Source: Stenopsyche tienmushanensis (taxonomy: Eukaryota > Arthropoda > Insecta > Trichoptera > Stenopsychidae). From it: a DNA stretch of 64,000 nucleotides. Shown here piece after piece: positions 35,291 through 48,127 of the stretch (positions within the stretch are counted from its first letter, which is position 1; the number at the start of each line of letters is the position of its first letter). Location of the stretch: contig WACJ01000306.1 of assembly GCA_008973525.1 (NCBI GenBank), forward strand, positions 331,568-395,567, given 5' to 3'. Position numbers and translations under genes: made by a program. Under the pieces are notes generated by a model. It searched no databases. It was not told where the DNA came from and worked only from the letters and a program-made list of their open reading frames with translations.

Positions 35291-38085
35291 GATTACTTGT
35301 CCAAGATATTCAAAGCTCTCGGTCAAAATCTTTGAATATTTTGAATAAACTGAGATTCGTATTTTTTTTTAATTACAAGTGATACTTAGTGCAAATAAAT
35401 TATCTTGGAGCGAATTGTACAAATAAATGCATTTGAATAAGTTTGTACAGACTACAGATAAGTCTTCGCTGGAAATGAGGATACCACAAAAACACTGAAT
35501 ATTTAATTTTTATTTCCTCTTGAGAAGTTCCTCTTATTTCGCTGGACTGTTATAGATTTTTTTTTATAATCTCCTATGCCTCAATGCGAAGACACTCATA
35601 TAAATTTTGCATGTACAATTTTCAAATGGCAAAAATTTTAGAGCTCAATGGTTTGGGATCGAATGAGCTATTAGTTTCAGTTAGAGTAACAATGCATGAA
35701 ACATTAATTAGACAGACGGCGATTTATGAATGCACGCTTTCGAATACTGTACGGTAAGATTTCGTTTTAAGTGAAGGGATTTCTATGCGATTTTGAACAT
35801 TGACAAATTTGATAAAAACCGGTAGTGGATGTTCGTTGCGATGAAACTTTGTTAATAAAATATGGAGGGATGGAAACGATGGCTTGTCGTCCTAAAGCGT
35901 CAGAGCGACATTCAGAAGGCATCGTTTGCTAGGAATGGATTACTGGGATGCTGATGTCTGCCAGATGTGCTTAAGTAAGAGAACGAAGCTCTAGACAAAC
36001 TAAATTTGTGGGCGAGCTTTCGGCTGGCGGTCATCGCGAATACCTCTTATATACACTTAGGTTGAATCTATTATCTTCAGATAGCTTGAATTTCCCAGTG
36101 AATATTCCACTGCCAAACGTTCAAGGACTCATTGGGTATTTACTCTTTTAAAGTTATTCTGGTAACCTGAAATAATTAAACCGATCGTGATGCTTTGTTT
36201 GTCAATCAGCATACTTGTTATAATTTAGCTATTTCAAAGGAGGATCTTGAAAATCTTTAACTGAGTTCAATAAACTTTCGTCATCGATGTGACAACGCCC
36301 TTGAATATTCTTCTTCAGAGAATATTTCTAATGTGACACTCGATAATCTGAATTAGAATCGTGTATATTATGGATTCTTAGTTATTATTAAAAATGCCAT
36401 ACTGATTCCATTCTAATAATCTAACCATTTGATTGCAATATTCTTTGGAAACAATTAGTATGATTTGGAAATTAAAGCGATATTTAATTACGAGTATTTT
36501 AATAAGAGAGGAGTGAAATCGATACATTTCATGGTAATAAATTAAATATAATATAACCATATCTAACATTTACGTATTGAAGAGATGCTTATCGAGATCT
36601 TAGGCTTTTAAATGAATAATAATAAATGTTACTGTAATTGTCATATTCCTTTTGACTAACAGGCGTGATGTCAACACCTTTAGAAAAGTTTATTAAATTC
36701 AATTCCTTCCACGAACTTGGTTTTTTTTTATTTATTTAGTTAATTTTTATACGATTTCATTTTTTGGAGACGTGTCCTTCTCGCCGGCTTCCTCGATCTC
36801 ATAAATATGGTTTAAAGCTCAATAAATAAACATCTGGGTCAAATAAATGTATTTCCATTCTCTTCTGGCCTCTTCGTCCTCCTCTGAAGTCTCTTCAGCG
36901 ACCCGATAAAGAACGAACCCGCGCGTAGGCCGTACATTTCGGAGCACACTTGCGGGATGAGTTTTTTTTAATTAATTGGCTATTTTGACGGTCTCTCTCG
37001 CCAATGATTATTAAATATCCACAACATTAATTTCGTTATAGCCTTCATCTCTTGTAGGTCTATTGTGTGGGGGCAATTTGAGACTTTAGATAATAATTTC
37101 ATTTGATAATATGCCATATTATATGTTATTGCAGGCTTCATTCTAAATGTAAAAAAAAGTTTGAATATTTATTTTATTGAAATTTCCAGCCTCTTATACT
37201 GAAAATGCTATTTGTATTCAAAATATATGCGTTACAGCCTGAAATATGTTGTTTTTACTGCCACGTTTATTCTTCTCGCTGAATTTATTTTAACGCTGTG
37301 TATTTTTACGTCGCCGTTATTAAGAAATTTTACTCTGAGTAATGAGAGAGAGAGAGCTTCAAGTAATTGATTTGAAATTAGATTGTATCGGATGATTAGA
37401 TCGTCTGTATTTGAGATGCCATGAAAATAGTTTTCATTTCAAAGTGAGACAGTTTTGGAACGTATCCATTATTCATCGGCTGACTTCGTTCAATTTTGGT
37501 AATGCATTTATTCACTGCTTCAATTTTTCCAGAGTCATTCTGCGCGATGTTTCATCCGGAACCGAGAGATAATCTGGCTGTGAAAACTTTATTTTCCATT
37601 TTCGCAGTTTTCTTCGCCAAATGCGCCATTACTGACTCCTCGATCCGCATATTATTCTACTTTGTTTGCTAAGTAGGCGTATGAGATTTACATTATTACA
37701 TTTCTAAATAAATACGGACGTGTGTTTTATAAATTCATTCTGACTCCTAAACCTCGGAACGGTAGTACGTTTCAACCGAGAAAACTTCGACTTCGATAAA
37801 AAAGCAAAAAAGGGGTGGCAGAATAAAACGGTCGTAATCGTAGAACAAACATTTTTACGTCTGGCATGTAAGTGTTTCATCTTATTTTACAAAGTTTTCA
37901 CGTACAATTTTTCTCGATATATTGAAAAATATTCAATGTGGCGATCCTATTAGGCTTGCAAACACGCAACTTCGACGGATCCCTAATAGAATAATAATCC
38001 CCTGAAAGCGATGCAGAATCAGATGTTGCAAACCTTTAGTTACATTTATTTCATAAAGAGAAGAGCCATTTCAAAAATGTAATAA
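35291..38085. other. non-coding stretch, nothing recognised
   Basis: Mostly AT-rich with a somewhat more complex patch at about 36770-36990 and a short (GA)n at 37343-37356. No open frame resembles a protein I know. Confidence 0.5.
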
Positions 38086-38089
38086 AAAA

Positions 38090-38765
38090 ATAATATTTCC
38101 GTCAAAACCACCGATAACATCATAAAATATTTCCTATTGATAATTCTTCATTTTTTAAGGTAATCGATAAATAAAATAACCTGCACATCTCAAAATTTCC
38201 GTTTTTGGTCGCTTTTGGCAACTTTTGGCGGTTGCTGTATATTCAGCTGACCGCCAATTAGATTCTAAAGTATAGTGCTGAATACTTGTATCATCCATTG
38301 TCACATATCGCATGAAAAAGTCCTTTTTATTGCGCAAAAACAACTCCAAACAGCCCTCTGAGCTGTCGACAAGTTGTTCTTTTTGATCGACTGTGAGCTA
38401 ACGCGGTACCCGTTTCGAACAGAGCTTTCTCATGGACAAATGTTAATGTAAATTGGTGATACACTATCTTCTGATATCTTTAATATTTCAGATATCTCAC
38501 AAAATTTCAATTTACGTTCGGTTAAAACTGCTCTGTAATTTTTAAAATTATTTTCTGGCACAATTGCTAAATTTAGGCGACCAGAGCGTTCAGCACTATC
38601 GGCGTTTGTACGGCCGCGTTTAAAATTAGCTAACCATTTCTTGACGGAGCAGTCTGAATAACACTTGTTAAGCCGTTGCTTTGCTTTAACCGTATTTTTT
38701 TCATTTAAAAGCAATGCTTTATCATAACATACGATTTTTTTTTCCTGTAGTAGGGGAATCTTACA
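38090..38765 (-). pseudogene. mariner transposase, N-terminal to mid part
   Basis: The minus-strand frame 38714-38430 reads VKAKQRLNKCYSDCSVKKWL, then ANFKRGRTNADSAERSGRLN and LKFCEISEILKISEDSVSPI. These are the two helix-turn-helix motifs and linker of mariner transposase (family form KWFAKFKRG, DERSGRP, IAETLKIS). After a gap, 38349-38155 gives MRYVTMDDTSIQHYTLESNW, holding the first catalytic Asp in a TMDE-like motif (here TMDD), then ATAKSCQKRPKTEIL and a YFIYRL piece matching IxFIDYL. Downstream of 38155 only traces remain. This is probably the same subfamily as 26402-26785, which keeps the complementary half. Confidence 0.85.
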
Positions 38766-38869
38766 TAAGACACCCTGAAGTTAGATCCCATGGTAGTGTC
38801 AGATTCTTACTGACTAAATCCCTCTCTTGCCTTTCTCTCACCGGTATTGTTTATCATATCGCTTCAGAG

Positions 38870-39045
38870 GGACAGGTAGTCTGGTCATGCGTATGGTCCT
38901 ATTATAGTATTGGAGAGCCGCTCTGCGTTTCTCTCTCGCTGCTTTCTTTGGCGCTCATAATTTCTTCCATGTATTTCCACGTACTCCTTGCTCACTATCA
39001 TGCTGTGGATCATATCTTCGACTTTTAGCTCGGCTACCTCGAGTG
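38870..39045 (-). pseudogene. coding-like relic, family unknown
   Basis: The minus strand from about 39045 is open and reads LKQALEVAELKVEDMIHSMI, then VSKEYVEIHGRNYERQRK. A charged helical composition like this is unusual for this window. I do not recognise the family. It lies directly upstream of the mariner relic on the same strand but does not resemble any mariner part. It may be a retrotransposon fragment. Confidence 0.3.
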
Positions 39046-39059
39046 CTTGTTTTAGCATT

Positions 39060-40570
39060 TTAATTGCTTAGAAAATTATAAAAGTGGCGCCACTTAAATT
39101 ACTGTAACTTGTGAACTGAATATCAAACTGTTATGAAATTTCGACACGTAATATTTAAAGGTTTATAATTCCTAAAAATGATATGGATTTTTCAATAGTG
39201 GCACCGATTATTTGTCATCCTACGAAATTATATGTTAATATAGTGGCATATAAACAATGTAAAGTTAAAATCCATCATTAGAAGAAAACGAGAAAAAAAA
39301 CGGAAATACGAACTTTAAGTCAGATTTAGATCTTTAATTGAGTCTTCCGGCGTTGTGATTTAAGAATAAGCAAATATTCGCCAGTCGTTGGATGGAAACT
39401 AAATGGCCGAGTGAATAAAACGACAAAGTTTAAATGTCGAAGAAACTATCCACTCATAAGGCAGAAATGGTCAACAGTGCTTACAAAAATAGAATGCGAT
39501 ATCTAAAAGAAGCCAATATATATTCTTAGCTCTCTATAAAAATGTCTCAGAAAGCGACCCTAAATAGATAGATGGACCGTGCTAAGGAGGATATGATTGG
39601 GATCACATTCATCAAAGGAAACGCGTAAAAAGACCGTTCCGGGGACTTAGTTTTGATATATATTATGTTTTATGAGGAATAATCACTACTTTGTTTTTTT
39701 TTTAATTCTGAATATTTAATAAAAATAATTAAATTAACGAATTTACGTAAATTGGAAGAATTTAAGTAACGCGTGGAAGGGTGTGCTCTCGTGATGGATC
39801 CACCGCCCGAAACTTTTCAATCAGATTATCTTTCTTGAAGCATCTTAATGTTTCTTTGTGTGACTTGTACGAACTAAATTTATTTTCTTGTTATATATAT
39901 TTTTTTAATAAAAAAAATCACAAGTCTTGAAAAATTAAAAACACACATGAGTGTCTGGCAATTCAAATGTGTTTTCTACAAAACTGTTTTGTAGATGTTG
40001 TTTAGCTTGTATGTCTTTAGAAATAAAGTATAAATTCGCCATAAGTTTTGTGCTCGAGGTCTTCAAGATAAGGGCCGCTGCCCGAGGGTGCTGTCATGCT
40101 GAAAGAAAGAGAAAGAGAGAGATAGGGAAATAAAGAGAGCGAAAAGATTAGGGATGAGAAGGCGCGGGAGGGGATAAATCGTAGACCGTAGTGTAGTGGC
40201 TTAGGTAAAGCCTTGAGCGGCCCTATCTGAATCTCCGGCAAGTAAACCACTTTGCGAATCCTACGCTAATGTGATAAGTCTGCGATCCTTCTTTACGCTC
40301 TTCAGGGGTCGCCAACAATTAGCCAATTAATAAGAATTTTAAAATATTCAAAAAGCTAGTGCGCGAAATAGAATGCAATAGATTTTATACTTAACTAATG
40401 GCAGAAGAAAAAAAATCAGGCGCTAATAATATATAAGCTTTATTAAAAAATTTAAAAATATATATATATAATAATTACAACAAATTTATAAGAATAAAAA
40501 TATACAGAAAAATAAAAATAAATAATAATAATAAATAAAATATATAAATAAATATATAAACAAATAAGTA
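39060..40570. other. non-coding stretch ending in AT simple sequence
   Basis: No gene was recognised. 40085-40175 is purine-rich (GAAA/GAGA type). 40190-40290 is complex and includes the repeat shared with 30538-30582. 40440-40570 is AT/AAT simple sequence leading into the SINE. Confidence 0.45.
40244..40288 (-). repeat. 45-bp repeat shared with 30538-30582
   Basis: This is the inverse-orientation partner of the block at 30538. The upstream GTAGTGTAGTGGCTTAGGTA at 40189-40208 resembles a polymerase III A-box region, so the whole may be a second, decayed SINE family, but no clear B-box was found. Confidence 0.6.
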
Positions 40571-40577
40571 TTGACCA

Positions 40578-41040
40578 AGTGTTGGTATAGTGACTTAGAT
40601 CCTGGACTCTGGTTGCAAAGGTTCGGGTTCAAATCCAGATTGTGTAAAAAATGTTCACCGTACCAACAAATTTGGGAGATCGGAAATATTAATATTTCTG
40701 ATCGATCGTCTCGATCCAGGTTTACCCTGATTTTCTGGATTAGAAAAAGTAAATTCTGAGGCGATTGATAAAGTCATGCAGGGACGCCCATGAGTGAGTA
40801 GTTGAATTTGCAACAATAATTAAATTATCATTTATATATAATGATAATTTCGCTACTCACTCATAGATTCTCTCCTCTCCTACCTTTCCAAATAATCCTA
40901 TCCTTACTTTACCACGTGTGGAAGGCAACGGGAAACCACCACATTAAATCATTTCCCAAGTAAGATCTCCTATGGAGATCCCCTATATCCGACATCTGAT
41001 ATGACACATCAAAGATTCATGCTTTGATGGACGTCATGAG
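40578..41040 (+). mobile_element. tRNA-derived SINE, about 460 bp
   Basis: The head contains an A-box-like TTGGTATAGTGACTTAG (40582-40598) and a B-box-like GGTTCGGGTTCAAATCC (40620-40636), at the spacing of a tRNA gene, followed by a non-tRNA body. The body includes a foldback around ATTATCATTTATATATAATG and a conserved-looking GGAAGGCAACGGGAAACCAC (40920-40939), a sequence type common in arthropod SINEs. It ends at an A-rich tail (41041-41160). An older copy lies at 15420-15700. A SINE has no protein, and this one would rely on a LINE partner that I cannot identify. Confidence 0.75.
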
Positions 41041-41160
41041 GAAAAAAAACAAATAAACTAATTAATTAAATAAAAGAAGTAAATAAATTAAATAGATAAA
41101 ATAAATCAATAACTAAAATAAATAAATAAAATAAGTAAAAATAAATAAATCAATTAAAAG
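41041..41160 (+). repeat. A-rich simple repeat, probable SINE tail
   Basis: Imperfect AAAT/AAATA-type sequence of about 120 bp directly follows the SINE body. Confidence 0.8.
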
Positions 41161-44100
41161 AGGGAATGGAGGCAACCAGGCGGTAATAAAAATATGACGT
41201 ACTTGACTAAGATATTTTTTATCGCGGAAACAGACTCCTGCTAAGGAACTAGCCAGAAGAACGCGTCTTCCCACAGTCAAGATCGTCGGTCGACTCTTTA
41301 AATTTATTTCCTACGTGCTCACACCCTGACTCTCGCAACGTAGGAGAGAAAAATGAGGCCACCGTCGATCTTATGAATTGCGTCCGCTTCAGATAATATA
41401 ACAGGTTTCATCAAGGGGTATTAATTTTCTCAAAATACAATATTTTAAAATTACTAAAAGTTATAAGGCAATAATTGCTATCATAAACTACATTTTTTAC
41501 ATATTTAAATTGTTGCAAAATTACCCCAGATGGAAACAGTGAATGCATTTCGCATGATGAATAGGGACATAAGTATACACACATTAAAAGGAATCGAGTC
41601 GGGGTCACGGCTTTTCTTCATAGCAGGTGCAAAGGCTCTCTGAAGTTTTTTGGGTAAGGGATGGCTGATGTCTTCAGAATGAAAGTCGATCGAAAGCAGC
41701 GTATAAGAAAATATTAATCCAGGCCACGCTCGAGCGAGAGACTCGTCGTCATCGGAGTCTCGTAGTTGGAATCTCTCTCTTTTTGAAGATGTAAATAAAT
41801 ATCTTGTTGATAAAGCAGCTATATTATATTATCAGCAGATATTTTTATCGTCCTTTAAAATTTATCTCCAATCCGATATTCAAACAGACCTCATAGATCA
41901 TCCGAAAATCCTTGCAATGGCATGGCGCAGTCTGAGAAGATCGATCACTACTAAGGGCACTCCATTCTGCACAGCGAAACCAAAAAAACAGTTTAATCGA
42001 TTCGAAGACAGTAAAACACAAAATATAATAATAAATAATAATAAAATAAATTAGCTATATCTTAGCAACCATTGACACATTATTTGAGTCTATATTATAA
42101 AAGGTTGTGAATTCCATCAGAAGCTGCTAGCCGCAAATATTCCCCGGAGATCCTGGGAATAATGTTACGCGTAATTGATTCTTTATTAATTTATATCTTA
42201 TCGAAGCTTATTCTTTTCTTCCCCTTTTTGATTAAATAACATTAAAAACAGTATCAGTCTAAATGAAGTCATGCGGTTTTAAAAGGTTTCCTAATTCAAG
42301 CGGTTTATATTTATAATGCAACTAATCGCACAGACTCAAAACAGTTTCAAATATGTGTCTAAATTACTTTGGCAAAGATCATAAATATATTTTGAATTAT
42401 TTTCGACGTATGTAGAATAAAATAAGTCAGACGAATTCTCCACATGTTATTACCATGTTAATGTTAACTGAAATCTGCGGCTTTCTGTCCACATGCGGTC
42501 TGCGGTTGGCTAACGGCCTGCTGAAAAATTATGGTATTCAGTGACAATTTTCATAGAATTTGTATTCTGGATGAAGAGTTTCATACGACGAATATTAAAT
42601 TAATTTATAGTTGACAATGAAGGACATTCATCGATCAAATGTGTCGTAGCATGCTTAATTAAATTTATTATTTTTTATACAATTGTATTATATATTTTTT
42701 GAGATGAATATTCTTAGATTAAAAATGATTAAATTAAAAGAAATATATATGACCTAGGTGCTTTATCATTTTTATATTTTATCGTTTGTGTTTCTGTAGG
42801 AACGCTTAAGGGAGTATTCTAGTCTAGAGGCACAAATGTTGGGCGTTTTTTCCAAGTTCGATAAATGAGTAATATTTCGATAAGAAACAAAAATTATTTC
42901 TACTTTATATTTTTTAAATTTATATTTTTTGACATTTTTAAAATATTATAATTTTAAAAAATCTTGACTAAAATCTGATGTATTGTGGAATCAAAAAGCA
43001 TTCAGTTTTTAATAAAAAAATGAAATTGATGCATATAATGAGATTATTTTTTAAATATATTTAAAATAATAACAGTTCAAATAAAATATTTGTTTTCAAT
43101 AAAATTTGAAATTAAATTTTTCATAAATTAACAATGATACATTTCCAACTGTATATAACCATGATTTTTATGCCTATCAGTAATATTTTCATGGTTTAGG
43201 TTAGGATTTTCAAGCTTCCACCATATTTTTCAGTAATATTTTATATAATTTATAAATAGTCGGTAAGCCGAGATATCCTTCGACAGATTCAAACAAAGCA
43301 GCTGAGATAAAAACTTACTGTTCGTTCATATATATAGACATTGGTGCTAAATATTTGTTAAGAAGCGATTTCAACAATACACTAGACTTCGCCATTTCGA
43401 ACAAACTATACACTTTAAAGCCAGGATAAAAGTCTATTTCCAAAAATAATTGGTTGAGTTTCGACAGTTTTCGATGATTTTTTTAAATGTGTTTTTTTTA
43501 ACAAATCAAATAAAAACCCATGTTGAATAACCTAATTTGCTCTTGAAGAATTTAAAAAATGTAGCATTTAAGTAATTTAAATAAATCAACTTATTGAGAC
43601 GTGAGTCCCTCGATGACGTCTCGCGAAATGTCTTCTTTCACTAACTTCTTCGCATTATTTTTCCATATAAAATATACATTTTTATTAATTCGTTGCTTTC
43701 CAATGAGCAATAAACAAAAATGCATAAATATCTGAACACTTTAAATCCATCTTAATTTTGAGAAAAACTTGATACGGCTTGCAGATAAGTGGAATTTTAA
43801 ATTTATTTGTATTTGCTAATTAGAGCAACACATATGTTTTATAATTTAGTAATACTTATTAATTTGCAATTTTATCATATAATGTTGAAAATTATATGGG
43901 TTTCAAATCAAAATGTTATAATTTAAAATGAATCCTAGCAGTCCCTTCAATTTCGGTGTTATTTTTGTAGATTTGAAACCAAGATATTTAAATGAACAAA
44001 TCCATTATATAAACTGCAGAAATACTTATTGTTATTAAAAGTTATTATATGATCATACTGAACGTATGCAAAATCTATTTCATCGATGAAAGGATTTTTA

Positions 44101-45508
44101 TTAATCGATTGTTCCTACAGACACACATACAAACTGCACGTTTGATTTGATCGGTGTGCATTATAACATATAAAAGATATACGTGTGAAACATTATTACC
44201 TCGTGCAAATTAACGAGATCTTAGATTATTTTAATATTAAGAATATCCGCTGTCTTGTTCTAAAACACGCTAAAAATCACGCTCTTTCATCTACGACAAA
44301 GAGCTTAATTCCTTAACGAGAAAAGTAGGAAGGCCCTCTTTGGAAAAAAGCACATTGTTTTATCCTTTGTTCTCATGAGTGGCACGGCCACTTAGGGGGT
44401 CGTTGCGAGGAGGCTTTCGGTGCCTCTTTCAATTTTAAGCGTGAACATCCATCATCCTTTGTCACTCATTCAGATTTATCTCACTTTGTTTGTTGTCAAT
44501 CTGAAGATAGTTTTGTTCGAGCTCCCCCCGGAATGACGTTCATTTTCTTCGACCTTATACCGTGAACAGATATTTTTGCGAGAAATCGACCCGGATAACC
44601 CATAAAGTATCGTAATATCGAATGAAATATTTCATGATTATTTTATGTTAAGTGAGAAGCTCCAAAATGTGATGCGGAGAGAGGAAGCGCGTAGGAAAAT
44701 CCGAAACTGTACTAATAAATTTTTATTAGGGTGATTTATAAGGCACCTCCTCTTTAAAATTTCCCCACACACTTATACTTTCAGCTGAGTGGGAAAAATT
44801 GCTATGAGGGCAACTTTCGTCAATTGAAAATGATTTCTCCCCATCGAAAAAATAGCATATTAGCAGCGATATATAATTTTTTTAGGAATAAATTCTGACA
44901 CACAACAACCCTCGGTTGTGCGGCGCCATATTCGTGTGAGCATATTACATATGTAATAATTGGTAATCACATATGTGCGTGATATGACGAGATGTGAAAA
45001 GACAGGTGTGTGAGAAAACCTTCAGGTTTTCACATCCAGAAATAATGCTGGAAGCTGGAATGGTTCATTATACGTTTACAGAAATGTATATAAAATGTTT
45101 CCATTCTTCGGCTCTTTATTTATTTTCTCGGCTCGCATGAGATCGACGAGGAGTTCATGTTTTATTAATAATTTCATTCGATGCTCATTAGTACGAAAAT
45201 AATCTCATGCAAAAAATATTCTTCTCGCGGGCGAACATTATTTTTTTAAACGAGTATATATGTTAATTAGATCATATTTATTTAAGAACCCGAAATTTTA
45301 CATATTATATCTGGAGTATATTTATATTAATACAGGGTATACTTTGAGGCTAAATCCTTCCACATGGAACATTTCAACGTTTGTGATTAACGATATGACC
45401 CTTACGATAATAAAAGATAACGTCCTGGCAATTTTGGAAATAGTGATCATCAACCAAATTAAATTCTCTCCCAGATTTATTAATATCATTATTGCTACGA
45501 GAAAACTA
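41161..45508. other. non-coding stretch before the palindrome, nothing recognised
   Basis: Mostly AT-rich. More complex patches lie at about 41160-41400, 41600-41800, 44330-44600 and 44680-45070, but all have stops in every frame and no motif I know. The ORFs 45260-45511 and 45322-45528 overlap on opposite strands and look like chance. Confidence 0.45.
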
Positions 45509-45919
45509 TGAACATTAATATTTTTCACGGGAATTCCTCATATTTGATTGCGGACTATATATAAATCATTAATAATTAACCAATATTTTTTTTTAAAACT
45601 AAAATGTGCGAAATTACAAAAGTAAGCGCAATCAAGTTGAGAGTTTGAGACATTCAAACTTCAGCATAGTTCGTCAGCTATTAAATAGTACTTCAAGCTT
45701 TTGATATCGAATTTGGATAATCTATGCATCCAAGGATGCATTAAATGAGACCATTATAAATTAAATGTAATTAAAATATATTGATTTCAGCTCAATTCAT
45801 CATGAATTTCTTCCATATTTTCATTGTGTGACTATTTGGTATAAAAATGATCTAATTTATAAGCCAATCCCAAGTCGATTTTTATTGTTTTTAATATGAA
45901 ATAAGCAGCTACTTTGCTG

Positions 45920-46180
45920 CAACTGTTCTTTGTCATTAATTAAGCGAGGGCATCCATTATTTCGACTAAATCGTTTTCGTTCAATGTACGATTCTTCAAT
46001 AATTCTACGATATCTTAAATATCATAGCCATCAAATCTTTTTCCACCAATATCACGAAAATTGTTATTTTTTCTTTTCGTATTCATCTAATATTGTGACA
46101 CTATATTTTCTCCACGGATTACTTCTAGCCGCAGGTTTTTCCAGCAAGCATTTCAAGAACCAGTATTTCAAATAAAGTTA
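45920..46180 (-). pseudogene. acidic coding-like relic, possibly a Tigger-type tail (left arm)
   Basis: On the minus strand the sequence reads DIVELLKNRTLNENDLVEIM before a stop, similar in pattern to the acidic C-terminal tails of Tigger/jerky transposases (ELxxxxxxLTNEDLxEL). No catalytic motif is nearby and stops are frequent. The plus-strand ORF 45930-46175 is a shadow. The mirror copy is at 63340-63575. Confidence 0.25.
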
Positions 46181-46671
46181 GAAAAAAGTGAAGTTCTTCA
46201 CATGCATCTCCCCGTGGCCGTCTATTTGATGTCCTTCTTGTCCTTGCTCCGTTCCTAAAGATTCTTGGTTCCGAAACGGTAAGGTTCTTCATGCTCCATA
46301 TTGTTGAGTAGGGTCGTCTATGTAAGAGATAGCGAGTGACAAACGAGCCTAGGTTTGTAAAAGTAGTAAAGTATAGTAGATAAACTGAGTATCAGCTTAT
46401 TGCTAAAGTATGTAATCATTAAATAAGTACTAGTCAAGTGATCAATAGTAAAAATACATAAAATCGCATAAGCATAGTAGTTAGGAGTAGTCAAATGTGT
46501 TTAGGCCGCATGTAATTATGCGCTGTGTAATTATGTCGCATCTAAGTATTTGAACTTCGGCGTTTAGTGCCGACTGGGTATCGACTAATATTTAATTGAT
46601 CAGACTGGGAGTAAGCTGGAAAAAATAGACATAGCTGGAACAAATAGGTGAAAGTCAGGTATCAAATAATA

Positions 46672-47188
46672 TCAACTAGTCAGGTCCATATTAATAAGAT
46701 CAAATGGTTCCATAGTCAAGATTGTAGCATGGGAATAGTCGAAACAGCCCTTTGGCGGTCGAACCGCGAGCCTCGTTGTGTAAGTTTGTCTTCTGATCAG
46801 ACCACTAACACAACGAAGGAACGCCTCGCGATCGGACGCCATGCCCGAAAATGTCCACAGAACATGGTCTGCGTCCACGAACGGATCTCCGCATGGACAC
46901 TCTGACGTTGTTGAAAGCCCAAACCTAACCAACGAGTCCCCAATTAGCCCGTGTCCCGTGAGAAACTGAGACGTGAGGAACTACCACGAAGCGACGGCAA
47001 CGCTTAGCCCAACATAGCACTGGACGGAGGATGCTCACAAGGAGCATCGTCGAGGCGCCGGCAGCTATTCCGCTTCCACGAGTCCGACAGGAGACTCGAA
47101 GTATCCAAAAGATATATATTTGAAATATTAATGTTCCACTGAAATAATTACTAAGCACGATCGTATACCCGTTTTCCAGTGTAATCAA
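46672..47188 (-). pseudogene. non-LTR retrotransposon C-terminal fragment (left arm), frameshifted
   Basis: Two minus-strand frames (47188-46925 and 46932-46672) together match the single frame of the right-arm copy. The break is one extra C in a CCC run at about 46952. The protein has the tail of the RNase H-to-zinc-knuckle region of R1/I/LOA-like LINEs, with the landmark LVRFGLSTTSECPCGDPFVD and then ADHVLW. The last Cys of the usual CxC...H...C knuckle is Phe in both arms. Sequence downstream to about 46200 is probably its 3' untranslated region. Confidence 0.75.
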
Positions 47189-47626
47189 AACTATATAAAT
47201 TCATTCCAATAAATTGAATTAAAATACATACACTTTATATCTTCACGTGTGGCATTGCACACATGCCGGGTGTACGCTATACATAAAAATCATTAAAAAA
47301 AGAAGTTAAGCTTAGCTAACAATCATCTCTTATAATACCAATAATGTTACACATGAAGTAATGATTAAATCGAAGTTGATATATTTAAATTTTGTTACTT
47401 ACACTGACATCTTATAGCACAAGTTAAAACGACGCTATGTCGATTTCATAATATTGGTTTGAATATTTGCTAAATGATTAAATGCTGTTCGATTATTCAT
47501 GTATAGATGTCAGTGCAAAAAAAAAAGATTTTTGAGACTTTAATTTACGACTTTACCGAATCTAGGATGCGGCATCCGAAAGAATATATTTAATTATATA
47601 TTTAAAAATATGTTTTTGCAGCTCAC

Positions 47627-47765
47627 AAAAGTATAGATTTAAAAAAAAAATATCATACAATCGATCGAAACAATCGAGTAAAGCCCCGAAAAACACAGAC
47701 GCAATAAACAACTTAAAAGGTCGACGCAGCGAACGAACGACTGAAAATGAAGAAAAACGATTTTA
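47627..47765 (+). repeat. direct repeat unit A (left arm)
   Basis: It pairs with 48003-48127 and differs by scattered substitutions, including an extra ATCGAAACA-type insertion (AATCGATCGAAACAATCGAG against AATCGAG). The mirrored copies are at 61742-61885 and 61383-61507. Confidence 0.75.
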
Positions 47766-48002
47766 ATTAAATGTGGGCTCGAAAAGTAATTATTTAATTA
47801 ATTAATAAACATGCAAAATCTGCACGGACACCTCTCGGCTGTCGAGTAGAAATCTGTTTTACCAAGGAGAGAATTTAAATTTAAATAGTCTCCGAGACGT
47901 CGTTTAGATGTCGTCGCCAAATCAAAAGAAATAAAAATAGCAAACGGGTTAAAATCAAGACAACTAAAGTACATAATAATGTATTTAAAAATACATTTTT
48001 GT

Positions 48003-48127
48003 AGCCCACAAAATTATAGACTTAAAAAAAATTGTTCATACAATCGAGTAAAGTCCCGAAAAACACGGACGCAATAAACAATGTAAAAAGTCGACGCGAC
48101 GAACGAACGACTAAACATGAAATAAAA
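48003..48127 (+). repeat. direct repeat unit B (left arm)
   Basis: The second copy of the unit at 47627-47765, closer to the Tigger-type element. Shared landmarks are GACGCAATAAACAA, GTCGACGC and GAACGAACGACTAAA. Confidence 0.75.
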
